64,000 nucleotides of DNA from Pseudoscleropodium purum (lineage: Eukaryota; Streptophyta; Bryopsida; Hypnales; Brachytheciaceae), in assembly GCA_963969395.1 (NCBI GenBank), contig OZ017803.1:434001-498000 (forward strand), given 5' to 3'. A program made the position numbers and the translations under genes. Positions 23,365 to 34,895 of the stretch are shown one piece after another. Numbering within the stretch: position 1 is the stretch's first letter; each line of letters starts with the position of its first letter. A model generated the notes under the pieces. That model made no database searches, was not told the origin of the DNA, and worked only from the letters and a program-made list of their open reading frames with translations.

Positions 23365-24060
23365 GTTAATTTTATAGCATGATATTGATCAATTTTAGAG
23401 CTGTCTTCCGCCCTGCTGCTGCTGCTATTCTATTTTATTGAATGTCTGCTCGAGGACGGACGGACGGACAGACGGAAGGAAGGAAGTGCAGCGTGTCTGG
23501 AAATAGATCGCAGCAGTTGTTTTGGCAGTCTCGAAATTTGCCTCTGTCTGGAAACAACTTAAAGTTAAGTTAAGAAGGCTCCTATTTAATGCTTTCATTC
23601 AATCCGCGTTTTCTATGTTTGTCAGTGAGCTAAGAAGATCTCAGTGGCAAAGGGATTTGTATTGCAACATAACTTATTAATGACGTGGATTCAAATTGAA
23701 GTGTTTAAAGTGTTATGCGAGAATCTCCACCGCAACTGAAGCTCAATGGGCTGACATGCGGCACCCCCCAAGCTTAGCTGAATCAGTCCGGGAACATTCT
23801 ATCTCTTACTTTTAATGAACGAACAAATGTCAAAAACAACATTGATTCGAAAATTGGAAGCCAAAACAAAACAAAAAACTAAACAAAACAGAACACAAAA
23901 CAAAACAAACTTGAAGCTAGTTGGCACTTGGGAGTCTAAAAGACAGTCCAGTAGGGAGGAGAGCATTTTCAATTTTTTCACAGGCACATTCAAGCAGATG
24001 GGTTGGGCAACGAAGATGTAAATCAATGGGGACGTGGCTAAGGTGGAGTTTGCTCTTGTA
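23365..24060. other. GC-richer unique block and simple repeats
   Basis: Around 23400-23800 the sequence is richer in G+C than its surroundings, contains (GACG)n/(GAAG)n runs at 23455-23487 and is not matched elsewhere in the window. It could be a fragment of a promoter or gene, but I find no convincing frame. At 23864-23911 there is an A-rich (CAAAA)n stretch; the open frames across it on both strands are low-complexity artefacts. Confidence 0.4.
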
Positions 24061-24069
24061 GCGACCTTT

Positions 24070-24470
24070 TAGGAGGAAGCTAAACTCCTTGAAAACAATT
24101 TTGTTAAATTATTGTATGAAGGAAAATGGAATTCACATCTAATCCAATTTGTTTCATATTTTTTGGACTTTTGTGAAACTAGTTACAAATTTTTGAAGTT
24201 GAAAAGCAACAATCACTAAGAGCAACCACTAGGGCTTTTTTTTTTGGGACTAGTGTCCCCTATGCTATTGTCACTCCAGAGGCCAATTTTTGGAGGAATG
24301 AAGCATGAGAGGTCAAATTTCTAACAGTCTAACCAAATTTCACCAAAAATAAAAGCCTCAGCAACCACCTTTTCAAAAGTATATTGTTGGTACATTGAAA
24401 AAAGTAAAAATGTACCTCTGAGTTAGTGGTGACTTTTAGATAAGGGTCACTTTTTGAGCACCCTACCTTA
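24070..24470 (+). repeat. Family H repeat interrupted by a hAT MITE
   Basis: Matches 44905-45155 on both sides of the insertion: aaactccttgaaa, tttgtttcatattttttgg and caaatttttgaagttgaaa to the left, then acattgaaaaaagtaaaaat and gtacctctgagt to the right. The insertion is the 131-bp element at 24230-24360. Confidence 0.6.
24230..24360 (+). mobile_element. Short hAT-like MITE with perfect 8-bp target duplication
   Basis: A 131-bp element starting TAGGGCTTTT and ending AAAAGCCTCA, flanked on both sides by GCAACCAC (24222-24229 and 24361-24368). An 8-bp duplication with (C/T)AGGGC ends is typical of hAT transposons. It lies inside a family H repeat, so it is the younger insertion. A reverse copy lies at 4102-4230. 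Non-coding. Confidence 0.75.
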
Positions 24471-24647
24471 GTTGAGGATATGTTTTACAAGAAAATTACA
24501 ACATCAATGTGAATTGTGTCTTTGTTCTAGGAAGGATGTGTAGTGAACTTGTTTAGAATTGGTTGTTAGTGGCAAGTTTTCACGAGGGACATTATTATCA
24601 TTAGTGCAAAGTTCCTTCAAATATTTCGTGTGTATTGCATCCATGGG

Positions 24648-24797
24648 TAGAAAGGTGGTCTTTGGGTACCAATGAATAGTGTCAAAACATGGCACTCAAA
24701 GCCCACATTATTTGGCACCAAGCTTGCACCAATACAAGCCTTAGCCATCTTGCTTCAATGATACTATTCTTTGGTGCCTGCAAATCCTCTTTTCTAC
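24648..24797. mobile_element. Family L inverted-repeat MITE
   Basis: Left end TAGAAAGGTGGTCTTTGGGT and inverted right end TAGAAAAGAGGATTTGCAGG begin an imperfect inverted repeat of about 38 bp, through ACCAA(T/G)GAATAGT. About 150 bp in total. A second copy is at 58264-58406. Superfamily not assigned. Confidence 0.55.
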
Positions 24798-24974
24798 TAA
24801 TGATCATAGAATCCTCTTGGTTATGTCCAAATATATAGTAAGAGGCAATTTAATTTAACAATTATTGCTTCTTTGATGTCAAATATTTACATATACATGC
24901 ATATATGAAAAAGAGGAATTGAAGCATCGATCTAAAAAGTCAAAGCTTAGTACCAACAATGCTAGGATGTGAGT

Positions 24975-25175
24975 GAAAAGATGTGAACCTATGACCTTTG
25001 GCTCTAAATTGTAGGTATATACCTACAACCATTTGAATGTGTTTATAATATACATACCTAAAACATAGATACACTACAACATGGAAAGAGTCTATAACAT
25101 AGGTATATGTAACCATAAAAGATGTCTATAATATAGACTCCAAGGCTCACAAGCTCATAGATTCTACATTTACAT
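24975..25175. repeat. Family G repeat copy
   Basis: Carries gtaggtatatacctac, tctataacataggta and tgtctataatatagac, with gtgaacctat at the left and aaggctcacaa at the right. Same layout as the other G copies. Confidence 0.45.
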
Positions 25176-26465
25176 GCTTGCACTCCCTAATTTACACCTA
25201 GACCATGCAAATTGTCATTGTTATTTTTTATCTTAGGCTCTCACTTCTCATAGTCACATCTAACAAAGTGAGGTACCTTAGAGTGCCAATGTTCCCTAGG
25301 TCTACCTCTTGTGTAAACCAATCCTAAACCTCATATTTCCTTGAGATTGAAAACAAACCCAAGTAGCAACAATCATAAAATGAACCATAAATAAGCGAAT
25401 TATAAATAGAAGTTATTAAGATGTTTTAATGTTTTTATCCTTGGTAGACTAAGGTAGGATGATCCATTGTCTTCCTTTTGGTCATTGCACAAAAGAAGAC
25501 AAAAGTTAATTGTAGTCTCAAAAATTAGTGTGAATGAAGCATTTGATAGAAATGGCTCAGCTATCAAAGCCTCATGGATTTAGATGGTGAATTCTATCAT
25601 TATGCATGCACTAGAAGGCATACCCTATAAAAAAAAAACTAACATATTCCTTCCCTTGATAAATTTTTGGATCTCTACGTGACAACTAGGTCATTTGATT
25701 CCCCTCCATATTTAGGTGGAATATGATGGTAAGCCCCTCACAAGCACTTGAATTTAAACTCATGACCACCTCACATGTGTGCCAAAGTCAATGAACCAAG
25801 GTTGTAGGTGATTTGGTTGGTATATATATTAAAATTGATTGGATTTACAATTTTTTTGGTAAATCAGCACTTTTTCACATATACTTTACTTAATTTATTT
25901 TTGAATAGAAAGACACCTTATAGGTCCTCAAAAGAATACTCCCTACATAGAGAGAAGTATTATTTAGTTTTCCATCGGTGTCCCTAATAAGGCCAATTCT
26001 TGTCCATTTGCATTCTAATATCTCTCTCTTACTTCCTATATTGGTCAAATTCATAACATTTAGTAGCCTTTGTGCTCACTGCCTTTCCTTTGTACACCCT
26101 AGTCATTACATTGAATTTCCATCTACCTACTTAGCTATTGATGAAATATTGTTGGGTGTAAAATATTCCACACCATCTATTGTAAAATCAAGATAATGAC
26201 AAAGAATGCTCATGAATGTTATGTCAAAGGTATCTTTCAAGATTCATGTGTACCAAAATTGCATTGTAGTATTCATTGAAGTCATTTAATCAAGATTTCT
26301 CAATTCTAATTCCAAAATGAAGTGATGATGAAAATCCTATGCATTTTCCACTACATTAGGATGCAACATGGCACAATGGAGCTCAGAACTAGGGCTCACA
26401 ATCAAGCTTAGGACAATTTAGATCAACAAAGTTTAATGAAAGTTTGGACAAGTCTCTATGGTTTC
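25176..26465. other. Intergenic DNA, no gene recognised
   Basis: AT-rich. A 72-codon plus-strand frame (25978-26196) has no domain I recognise. Confidence 0.4.
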
Positions 26466-26469
26466 AAGT

Positions 26470-27170
26470 ATAAAAAGGAACTTGAAATGAAATTACTAAT
26501 TTTTTTCTTCTTCATTGAATATATTTATGTCTATTTAGAAAACTTTGATTCATTCTGCTTGGACTAGTGATATGATATTTATGAAAAGTTTGTTTTGAAG
26601 ATAATCCTTTCATCTTTAAAAAAAATCACACATCAAATTTGCTTTTGAAGTCAATTCTCACAATTTCACCCTCAAAGTGATCCACAAGTTTTAGATTGTT
26701 TGTGCTTGTACTAACAATCTCACTATTATTGTTAGAATTGATGTGTTTCAATTAAATCTTTGAATTATTGACATTTTATTTTTTTCCTTCCAATTCAATT
26801 TAACAAATTTCTTGAAGCATGAAAGCTAAGTTATATTTCTTGAAACTACCCCTCTAGACTCTCAACTTTGTTCTCCAATATACAAAATTAAAAATTAAAA
26901 TATAAAATATAAAGTTTCAAGTTAAGACGATTCAAAGTCTAATAAAACAATATGACAAGGTGCAAACATCTTGTTTCTACCTCAAATGCTATTATCTTGC
27001 AATCTAGATGGTCAAAGTTATAAAATTTCTTCCACACATTCTCATACTCAAGTATAGTATAAGATCCCATATTTGGATATGTAGCAAAATCCCATTATTT
27101 TTTCATTTTTTTTCTTTGCATTACAATAATATCAATATTGGAGTGGTTTTGAAAAAAACATAGTAATTTC
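26470..27170 (+). mobile_element. Family A2 element, decayed copy
   Basis: Aligns with the A2 interior at 5085-5720: aaactttgattcattctgct and ggactagtgat near 26540, then the shared end region aatctagatggtcaaa, ttccacacattctc, ataagatccca and gtggttttgaaaa. The terminal TTAA motifs are lost. Non-coding. Confidence 0.5.
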
Positions 27171-27900
27171 TAGAATATTAGGAATAAAATTCTAGAAGAA
27201 CATAGGTATAGTACAATGATAAAATGAAAAAAACTTCTTCATCCCTCATTCCAAGCCCATAATAATCTTGAATTTCAAAGAAGGGTCCCTTTGCTTTCCT
27301 TGAATCAAGGCTCCTTTTCATTGTAGAGCAACTTAAATGCAAGCTCATCCATATATTCTAAGCTACTATAGCATACAAATATAAATTTTTTATATTGGTG
27401 GTGCTATTGTGGAAGGACCCCTTTCCTTTCCTTTCCATTCAAGAGTGTTATACCATCTTCACATGAATTTTATTGTAACTTTTTTTTTGCCATGGATTAT
27501 TTCCAGTTATGTCAAATATGAAAAAATAAAACAATTAAATGATCTAAGACTAGGCCCCCCTATGCTCTATTGTAGATGCCTAAAAATGCCACATAATGAG
27601 ACGCTTGGACTATATATATCTCTAAAATCAAGATGCACCCATGAATTGTTTTTTCTTACTCTTCATAATTTTTGCATACCATATCTAAATGATGCAATCT
27701 TTGGTGCATAGAAATCTCCTATCCATTGTTGATGAGAAAATATTGAAAAAATCCACAAATCTAGTAATAGAAAAGACCCACAATAGAAAAAGTGTCTGTT
27801 TTGGGTGTCTCTACCTTGAGTAATACAGTATCATGTTTTTTTACCTTAATTAATTTTCTTCCAAAAAGTAATTAAAAAGTCATGATGGAAAGCACACACC
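27171..27900. other. Intergenic DNA upstream of the SMR locus
   Basis: AT-rich. A 100-codon plus-strand frame at 27409-27711 (GTG-initiated) has no recognised domain, so I do not call it a gene. Confidence 0.4.
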
Positions 27901-27949
27901 GCTCTTCGTTTTCCTTTGCTGGCCACAAATAAAATTTAAATAAGCCCAG

Positions 27950-28240
27950 AATTAATAAAATCAAGCCAGTCCCTCTCATCAACCGCAGGTGAGGTTCGCG
28001 GTGATGGCGGCGCTGTTTTTTCCCCCCTGTCTGCCCCACTGCCCGCGGGCACTCTGCCACACCTGTCGCAGGCGACGACCTTTGCGACAAACGCGTCTCC
28101 CGTCCCGTCCGCCAGTCGCCAGCAACCCGTCATCAGCGCAGGTGGCTGCTGGCCTGCCTGCTGCTGCCGGAAGGAAGAACCGACTGGAGAAGAGAAGCAT
28201 CCCTGGGACCCGCATATAATATGCTGCTGCAGCGGAATCC
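27950..28240 (+). promoter_or_regulatory. Putative promoter of the SMR gene, TATA-like box near 28213
   Basis: GC content rises sharply at about 27960 after kilobases of AT-rich DNA. A TATA-like ATATAATA at 28214-28221 is followed by a pyrimidine-rich CTCTTCATC/CTTCATCTC stretch (28240-28310), typical of plant leaders. Start-site position is inference. Confidence 0.45.
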
Positions 28241-28927
28241 TTGCTCTTCATCAGGCCGGCCTTAAACCCCACCCTTGCTCCCACTTCGCTCTTCATCTCT
28301 TCATCGCCTGCCTGCTTTCATCTGACACTAGTCTCGTGCTTGCTTGCTTGTTAAGTTTGTTGCGCTTCAGTAAAAGCTTGCGCTGCGGGGAGTTTATTAT
28401 GTCCTGAAGTTAGTTGCTGTTTTGTCTTCGAAACAGGGGTGTAATTAGTTGGAGAGGTTGAATGCTGGGTTCTGAGATCGCACTTTAAGCTGGGAGTGCT
28501 TTTTTCCTGTCTTTGTGAATCTGAGTCGGGGAGTTACGCAGAAGAATATCTAAATACTTGAGAGAACTGGAAAGGTTCTTGACATTGGAAGGTCTAGGCT
28601 TTGAAGGTTCTAGGCTTGTAAGGTTTTAGTTTTTAGTCGGCCGTGGAGGGGGAGCTTTGGTTTGCAGTGGAAATTGGAGGTGATTTTGGAATGGCGTCGG
28701 GGGGGTTGTATATCTTGTAGGTGGTCGTGAGTGTTTGAGGTTTTGGAGGTGTGATCTCCGAGTGGAGCTCTAGTAGGAACTTTTTGAGTGGGTGGTAGTG
28801 TTTGAGGTTTTGGAGGTGTGATCTTCGAGTGGAGGTCTAATAGCGCGCTTTTTGCGTACTAGTTGGTGTTGTGATAATTGTATTTGGGGTTATTTGGATT
28901 TTAATCACGAGTTCAAGCATTGAAGCT
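28240..28927 (+). promoter_or_regulatory. Long 5' leader with 67-bp tandem duplication
   Basis: The likely untranslated leader of the SMR gene. It contains several short upstream reading frames, for example ATG at 28691 followed by 8 more codons and TAG. A unit beginning gtgtttgaggttttggaggt at 28731 is repeated from 28798, 67 bp later, with few changes. A leader intron cannot be excluded from sequence alone. Confidence 0.4.
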
Positions 28928-29365
28928 ATGGCGCCCGCGACGGTTTGTCCGATGTTGCAAGCACCATCCCTGGAGCCTCTAGAGATGGGGACGGGGAGAC
29001 GACGACTGTCCCTCGACAGTTGGGTTTGTCTGCCGATTCTGTGGCCAGTTCGCACGCCCGGGAGCTCGGGAAGCTCAACCACCACCACGACACAGAAAGA
29101 GTTTTCTCATGTGAAGGCGCTCACCGTGGATGTCACTGGGGAAGAGAAGCTTGGAGTCGTCACTGCCACGCAATTGGAGTCGGGGTGCGAGACGCCGAAG
29201 TCAAAGGAACACAGAATACCCGAAGTGGACGTGGGCTTCTGCCCGCCGGCACCACGGAAGCCGCGCGCCATGGCGCGACGGCGACGCGTGCAGCCCACCA
29301 GCTTCTTCAACACGCCTGATTTCGAGAATTTCATCGCCCAGCACAAAGTTCCCGTGAGCAGCTGA
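28928..29365 (+). CDS. SIAMESE-RELATED (SMR) cyclin-dependent kinase inhibitor
   Basis: Encodes 145 residues in one exon. Plant SMR proteins bind CDK-cyclin complexes in the nucleus and restrain the mitotic cycle, favouring endoreduplication or arrest, often under stress or developmental control (known of the family). The diagnostic motifs are in the C-terminal half: CETPKSKEHRIPE (residues 87-99) with a TP site at 89-90, then CPPAPRKPR (105-113), a basic run RRRR (117-120, possible nuclear localisation signal) and a C-terminal FFNTPDFENFI (126-136), matching the acidic/aromatic SMR tail. The N-terminal 80 residues are Ser/Thr-rich and not conserved. The start is the first in-frame ATG, with context GAAGCTATGGCG; upstream in-frame codons lack an ATG. 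Length is near the usual 90-140 residues. GC content is far above the flanks. No other gene is nearby. Confidence 0.9.
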   Translation: MAPATVCPMLQAPSLEPLEMGTGRRRLSLDSWVCLPILWPVRTPGSSGSSTTTTTQKEFSHVKALTVDVTGEEKLGVVTATQLESGCETPKSKEHRIPEVDVGFCPPAPRKPRAMARRRRVQPTSFFNTPDFENFIAQHKVPVSS

Positions 29366-30639
29366 ACGACACAATCAGCTGAACGCTCAGTATTGCTTTC
29401 TCTTCAACGAAGTCGCTTAATTCGCCGGGAACTCCAAAATGCAAGGGCTCTGAGAATCAATGAGAGGAAACTACCAGTATCCCTTACATTCCACTTTCTC
29501 GATCAACTAACATTTTCCAGAGCAGAGCTCCCTCTGGTAAACAGCGAGTTTATCATACCATTGATTCTTTCTTGTATATGGAGGTGCAGAGTGTTCTGCT
29601 CTTATGTAGAATATTCTAGCTAACTTCGGGTGTATATAGGTTTCAATCTATTATTCTCAGCTTTGTCGCCTCTATCACCCAGAGGTGTGCAACGCGAGTG
29701 GGAAAGAAATTTTTGGGAAGCTCCTGAAGTGGAGATTGGAAGCTACGGCGCTGTCGAGTTTCAGAGAGATCCTATGATGGTTAAGTTTAGGGCAGTTGGT
29801 GTGGTGTTTCATCAACACTTTCTGGTAGTATAGAGATCCTTCGAGGTTGTGCTTGCTGGGGTGTAACTCAGCATTAAGCAACCCAGGATCATCATGTAAT
29901 TTACAACTCTAAAGTGAATCATCATATCGTCTCCAACGTTTTTCCATTGCTTTCATTTCCTTGCCTTTCCTTTCCTTGCCTTGCCTTGTCTTTTCTTTCT
30001 CCTTCGATGTTTGACATGAAACTTGATCTCTTGTCAAGTTCATAACAGTGCTCATTTTCCTGTAGTTTATTGAGATGCATATCAACTGTAGCAACTACTG
30101 CATGACAGGAGTGTCCTCTAGCTGGAGCAAACCTATATCTACGAAACGTAGAGGGAGGCGTGGGATGCGGAGCGCAGTGATGTATTGTTGGTATTACTCG
30201 TGGCTGTCAGGAGTAACTTAGAGTCTGTCGTCGAGAGTGTTGTTCACGACATTTGTACAGCATGATGCTAAGCTTGTTAAGCCATGTGCGACAGCAGCAG
30301 CTTCCTGAAGAAGAAGACGGAGACTTTCTTCAGTTTCCTTTGGCGATGGTGTGTCAGGGTGGGCAAGGGATGGCTTGCTTGCACTGTGGGTCGCTTGTGT
30401 GAGAAGCTTATTGCCGTCTTGGGGTTGCGTCTCTCATTATTGGGATGAGTACTACGCTACACTCCTGGCAGCGTGGAAAGTAGTGTACTGTACTGTACAG
30501 CCTTGTTGTCGAGACGCATTGCAGTTCAGAGCGCAGACAGAGTCGGGGGGAGGGACTTGGGACGAAGGTTAACCGAGGTAGAGGCACCCATTCCCAACTG
30601 GGAACCCTAAACCCATCTTGGGAACATGTACATCCAACA
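29366..30639 (+). other. 3' flank and probable 3' UTR of the SMR gene
   Basis: Mixed-composition single-copy DNA with no convincing coding frame. It includes a pyrimidine run of cctttcc/ccttgcc units at 29955-29998. A GC-richer stretch from 30290 to 30600 has overlapping open frames on both strands without a recognised domain. The polyadenylation position is not visible with confidence. Confidence 0.4.
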
Positions 30640-30816
30640 TTTCCAAGATGTACTGGTAGTGTACATGAAAGAAGATGTACTGAAAGTGTACATGAAAGAA
30701 GATGTACTGAAAGTGTACATGAAAAAGAAGATGTACTGGAAGTGTACATGGAGAAGAAGATGTACTGGGAGTGTACATGAAGAAGATGTATTGGAAGTGT
30801 ACATGAAAGAAGACTG
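30640..30816 (+). repeat. Minisatellite, about 6 units of 26-29 bp
   Basis: Tandem units with the consensus gtgtacatgaaagaagatgt plus actgaaa, varying by small insertions. Each unit holds gtgtacatg and gatgtac, so the array is rich in GTAC palindromes. The frames across it on both strands (for example repeats of VYMKEDVLK) are by-products of the repeat, not genes. Confidence 0.8.
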
Positions 30817-33361
30817 AAACAGATTTTTTTTATTATGAGGGGTCTTCATTGGAATGTCACGTGGATAATTTACATTTTTCTGGCGGTACCTTGGAAATTC
30901 ATTTTTTGTTTTTACAACAAGATCTAATTGTTGTCATTATCATCTCAATGTATAAAAAACAATCTTGGCATCTAGTATGATACATAGCTTAAATGTGTTG
31001 GACATAGGCTCTATCTTGCATTCTATTTTGCATTGATTTGTCTTAATAACGAGGGGTAGAATTAGCATCACCTAGGAAATTAGTGTCATTACAAAAAATT
31101 GTTTTTGTAGAAATTGGTGCAAGAGAATATTATTTCATTCAGCATCAATTTAAGATAGTGTGGTTTGGGTAAAGTAGTGTCACACATACTATTGGCATAA
31201 CATTGTTAACTAGGTGAAGAGATTTCCTTTTGACCTTTAGAAACAGCCATGTATTTAGAAGAATGTATTTTCAAAAGAATGAAGTAGCTATACTTCCTTG
31301 ACTCATTGTAAGCATCATTATTCTTCTCAACCTATGTTCTTGGGTGCTTCAATAGTGTTTTGATGATTCATACTCCATTAATTTAGAATGTTATGGAAAC
31401 AAGTCAATGTACAAGAGTTGTGTGCGGGTATATCTATTTTTTAATACCATTAAGTATTATAGATTGAAGTTTTGATGCTAAGTGGATTATGGTATTAAAA
31501 TCTTCAAAAAATGTACAAGAGTATATATGATACATTTAATATCAACAATGAGATACATGTAAATATAAAAGTGGGTACCAATATTGGTATCAAAATATTT
31601 AATAATAGATAATAGATAAATATCTGTAAACATAATTATACATTTTTGGCCCACTTACATGGATAGATATCCTAACCAGTACTAGTACCTACAACTAAAA
31701 TTACATGAATAAACATATATACATCATTTCCTACTATGAAACTATCAAAGTTTTTTGAAATCTTGATAGAAGTGAAATTAAAGAGAATCCAAGGAGTTCC
31801 ATGAGCATGCATTAATTGGACACCATGTGGATTAATAATGAATTTCAAAGTGCTATAAGTAGGTATATCCAAACCAACCCTACACTCTCATAAACAAAAA
31901 GATTGAAATAGATAGGTGATCCAATATCTAAACCCTTCTAACTTGATGCTATTTTAACACACTTGTAAAGATATTTGTATTGAACTAAATCATCTTATTC
32001 AAACTAAAAGGTTAAAATCTGTACTTTTGGGTTGATAAAAAAACTCACATTGAGTTTAAAGGATTCTAATAGGTTGTAACTTTTGTCTAATCAATCATTA
32101 AAAGAGTATCATGACTGTCTTTAATCTTTGAAGGGGTGTAGGAATCCATGTGTACATTGGGTCTATAGTTTTGTATATAAGAAATAAAATTTGGGTGTGA
32201 AAAATCGTGCAATTTAACTTATGCTACCTATCTGTCAGAAGCAAAAAAATCCTTGAAGCAACTAGTGAGAATGATCCTAATTCTAGGAGATACAATATTG
32301 TACAAGGTCATACAAAATATGTTAATAACTATATATGTGACTAGGAAAATTCAAATTTATTCATATATATATATATGCAAACAACTTCCTCACCCGAACA
32401 AAGATCACATTTTCCTGAGCTCAAAATTAACAAAATAAAAAAACTTTGTGAATTCTGGAGCAGCACATCAACCATGTATGATTTTTTCACAACACTCCCT
32501 TCCAAACCAAAATATTGGAGTTCTTAGATCACAAGTTAGGTAGCACGTACATGTGATACCTTGTTCCCAATTCTCACCATGATTCTTCTTACACCACGTA
32601 GTTCTTCAACATGATTGTGTTGTAGTTACTTTACGTTTCTTTGATGGAGCAAAGCTTTGCCAAGTAGGAGTTTTGTTGACATCATGTCATATGCCACGAG
32701 AGGCTCTGTCCTTGCAGCATTGGCTCACTTTTCAAAGTAAGGTCCACACCATCCTCTAGCTTTTGTCAATGCAAAGCCTCCCCCTCCCCACCTTTCATCC
32801 CCAAAGCCAACAACAAATGAGGAAATCAATCAATCAATCAATGTGGAGTTTCCTTGAATGTCCAGGTTTGTATGGACTGAGTCGATTCTGACTGGATCTG
32901 TGGATCTTCCGGTGGAGTGATACGAGCATCTGATCGATCAAGATCGTGTTGAAAAACACACACAAAAAACACGCAAGAACTTCTCGTGACACGGTCTGTC
33001 AATCCTATTCATTCTGTATTTTCTAAAGTCAAGTTTGAGATTTCTTTGAATCTCTTATAAATCTTCCTTAACTTCGGAACTTCATTGTAGAGCCGTGATT
33101 CATTCTCCACAAATACTGTTTGTGGGAATCGGAAATCGTGAGAGCTTACAGTCAACTGTTCTTGCATGGAAATGGTGTAACAATGGTGTCAGTGACTTCG
33201 ATATTTGGCTGCGGATTGGTGGAGGTGCCTTGAAACATCGATAACTAAGAAGCATGTTCAAACCAGTTTGGGTGACAGTGGAGATTGATTGAGGTCTTCT
33301 ATTCCACAAGATACTCAAGCATGTGGAGGTCAAACATCATACAAATTAAGTTGTTCTTAAA
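30817..33361. other. Intergenic DNA, no gene recognised
   Basis: AT-rich to about 32450, then slightly richer in G+C (32450-33340). Includes a short (AT)n at 32363-32374 and (AATC)n at 32825-32841. A 77-codon minus-strand frame at 33100-33333 has no domain I recognise. Confidence 0.4.
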
Positions 33362-33650
33362 TTTTTTTTTAAATGTCTCATGGCATCTAGTGATTGGTGC
33401 AAGGTGACGTGGATGTGTCAAAATCTGATGATTTAGAGATGAAATTTTTATGGTTTATTCTCACACTAGGCGGGCATGTAGTTGTCAAGGGGCACTTGAA
33501 AAAACACTATTTTTTGTCCTTCACATGCGTGCAAATAGGGGCCCCTTGTGTGTGCCTTCTTGAACAATGAAAATGGTTATAAGATCATTCTTTTGGTGAA
33601 ATCCCTTCATCATATAGTTCTCCCAAATCGTCAATTTTCAGTTTTAAAAA
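33362..33650 (+). repeat. Family F dispersed repeat, longest copy
   Basis: Begins with the tggcatctagtgattggtgc segment shared with 19996-20082. It continues with gatttagagatgaaattttt, gcgggcat, tccttcacatgcgtgcaa and tcattcttttggtgaaatc, which are shared with 38730-38960. The composite shows both are parts of one repeat of at least 280 bp. No ends or coding frame were found. Confidence 0.55.
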
Positions 33651-34895
33651 AATTATTTTTCCTATTTTTTTTACAAATTAAAATGTCAAAACACCTATTT
33701 TCATGACATTTTGCACTTTTCTAATTCTCCTTCTTAGGGAATTTTTCTACACTTTTCCTTCTTAGGGTACCTTCTTCTTCAAGGTGTGTACGTTAAACAT
33801 TTTTTCCACATTTAAAAAAAATTATTTTTCTAATTATAAAGTACTCCCATAAAAATCAGCACTACAATGCCAAACACTACAAAAAAGAGGTCTTTCTTGC
33901 AACTACCTAAGCACTCACAATAAGGGATCTTTCACGTTAATAATAATAATAATAATATTTTTTCTAATTTAGAATTAAAATAGTTAATGAAAAGTTAAAA
34001 TAGCTAGTTAGAGAAGGTCATTTGCAATTCGTGGTAGACGTTTCTTTTGTTATCGATAATTGACATTCTCTTTCATTGCACAATGCCGGGGTATATGACC
34101 TCCAAATTGCCATTTTGTTGAATCACACTTGACAATTAGAGGAACATGGGACCCACCAAGAAGAACAATTGATCCATGAGAGAGAAGACCCACGTGACAA
34201 CTTAGACCACCATAACAGGTCTTTTTTAGCAATTGTTTCTTTCAGCCTCAAACATTGGATTTATGTCAATCATTTAGTCACTTTTTGTCCACTCATTGGA
34301 GGTAGCTGAGCAATACATAACATTGTATAATCAAGCAACAATCTTCCCCATGTTGGGAAGGTACTAAGTACACCTCCCTAGATGCTTGGCAGAGACTTTT
34401 AGTGTAATTCAAAGATTGAAGTTGGTTGAAGAGCCATCAATCAATAAGACCACTTTTATTCACCGTAGGTATCTCCTTTCCGCAAAGATTTTAAAAAAAA
34501 AGGGCACCCTCCCTCATCGAATGTAAACAATGTTATACCCACTTCAAAAGTTTACAACAAACTCATACTTTGTCAGGAAAAAAAAAAGTCATTTTGATTG
34601 CTACCCTTATCCCAAATGTACGTGTGCTGCTGTGGAATATGAGCCGCTGCAGTGAGCGTGTCCATGTGCTCCTCTGCCAGACAAACTGAAGCTCTAATAA
34701 CTTGGAAAACCTCCAGTCGTAGCTTAGCTTAGAATAGCCTTAGCTTAGCTTAGGTTGAGCCCGCCGTCCCTTGGGCCCAACAAAAGCCGACCTGAAGAAG
34801 AATGTGAGTCATTCTATCTTGAGGCTGACAAACGTTGGCACCGACACGGATGGAGCCGACCTCAGTCTTGAACAAGGCATTCATAAGATATAAGC
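33651..34895. other. Intergenic DNA with short repeats
   Basis: No gene recognised. Contains (AAT)n at 33938-33957 and a small cluster of TAGCTTAGCT units at 34719-34750. Confidence 0.4.

Noticed and set aside
23864..23911. (CAAAA)n frame of Lys/Gln/Asn residues as a gene
   Set aside because: Simple-sequence repeat with open frames on both strands.
27872..28296. Several 65-105-codon frames on both strands upstream of the SMR gene
   Set aside because: High-GC DNA lacks stops by chance. The frames overlap each other in opposing directions and show no domain.
28945..29357. Other-frame ORFs of 75-124 codons overlapping the SMR CDS
   Set aside because: Shadows of the SMR gene; only the called frame carries the family motifs.
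30626..30817. Plus-strand frame repeating VYMKEDVLK, and opposing frames rich in STSS/VHLL
   Set aside because: All arise from translating the minisatellite in different frames; they are not genes.
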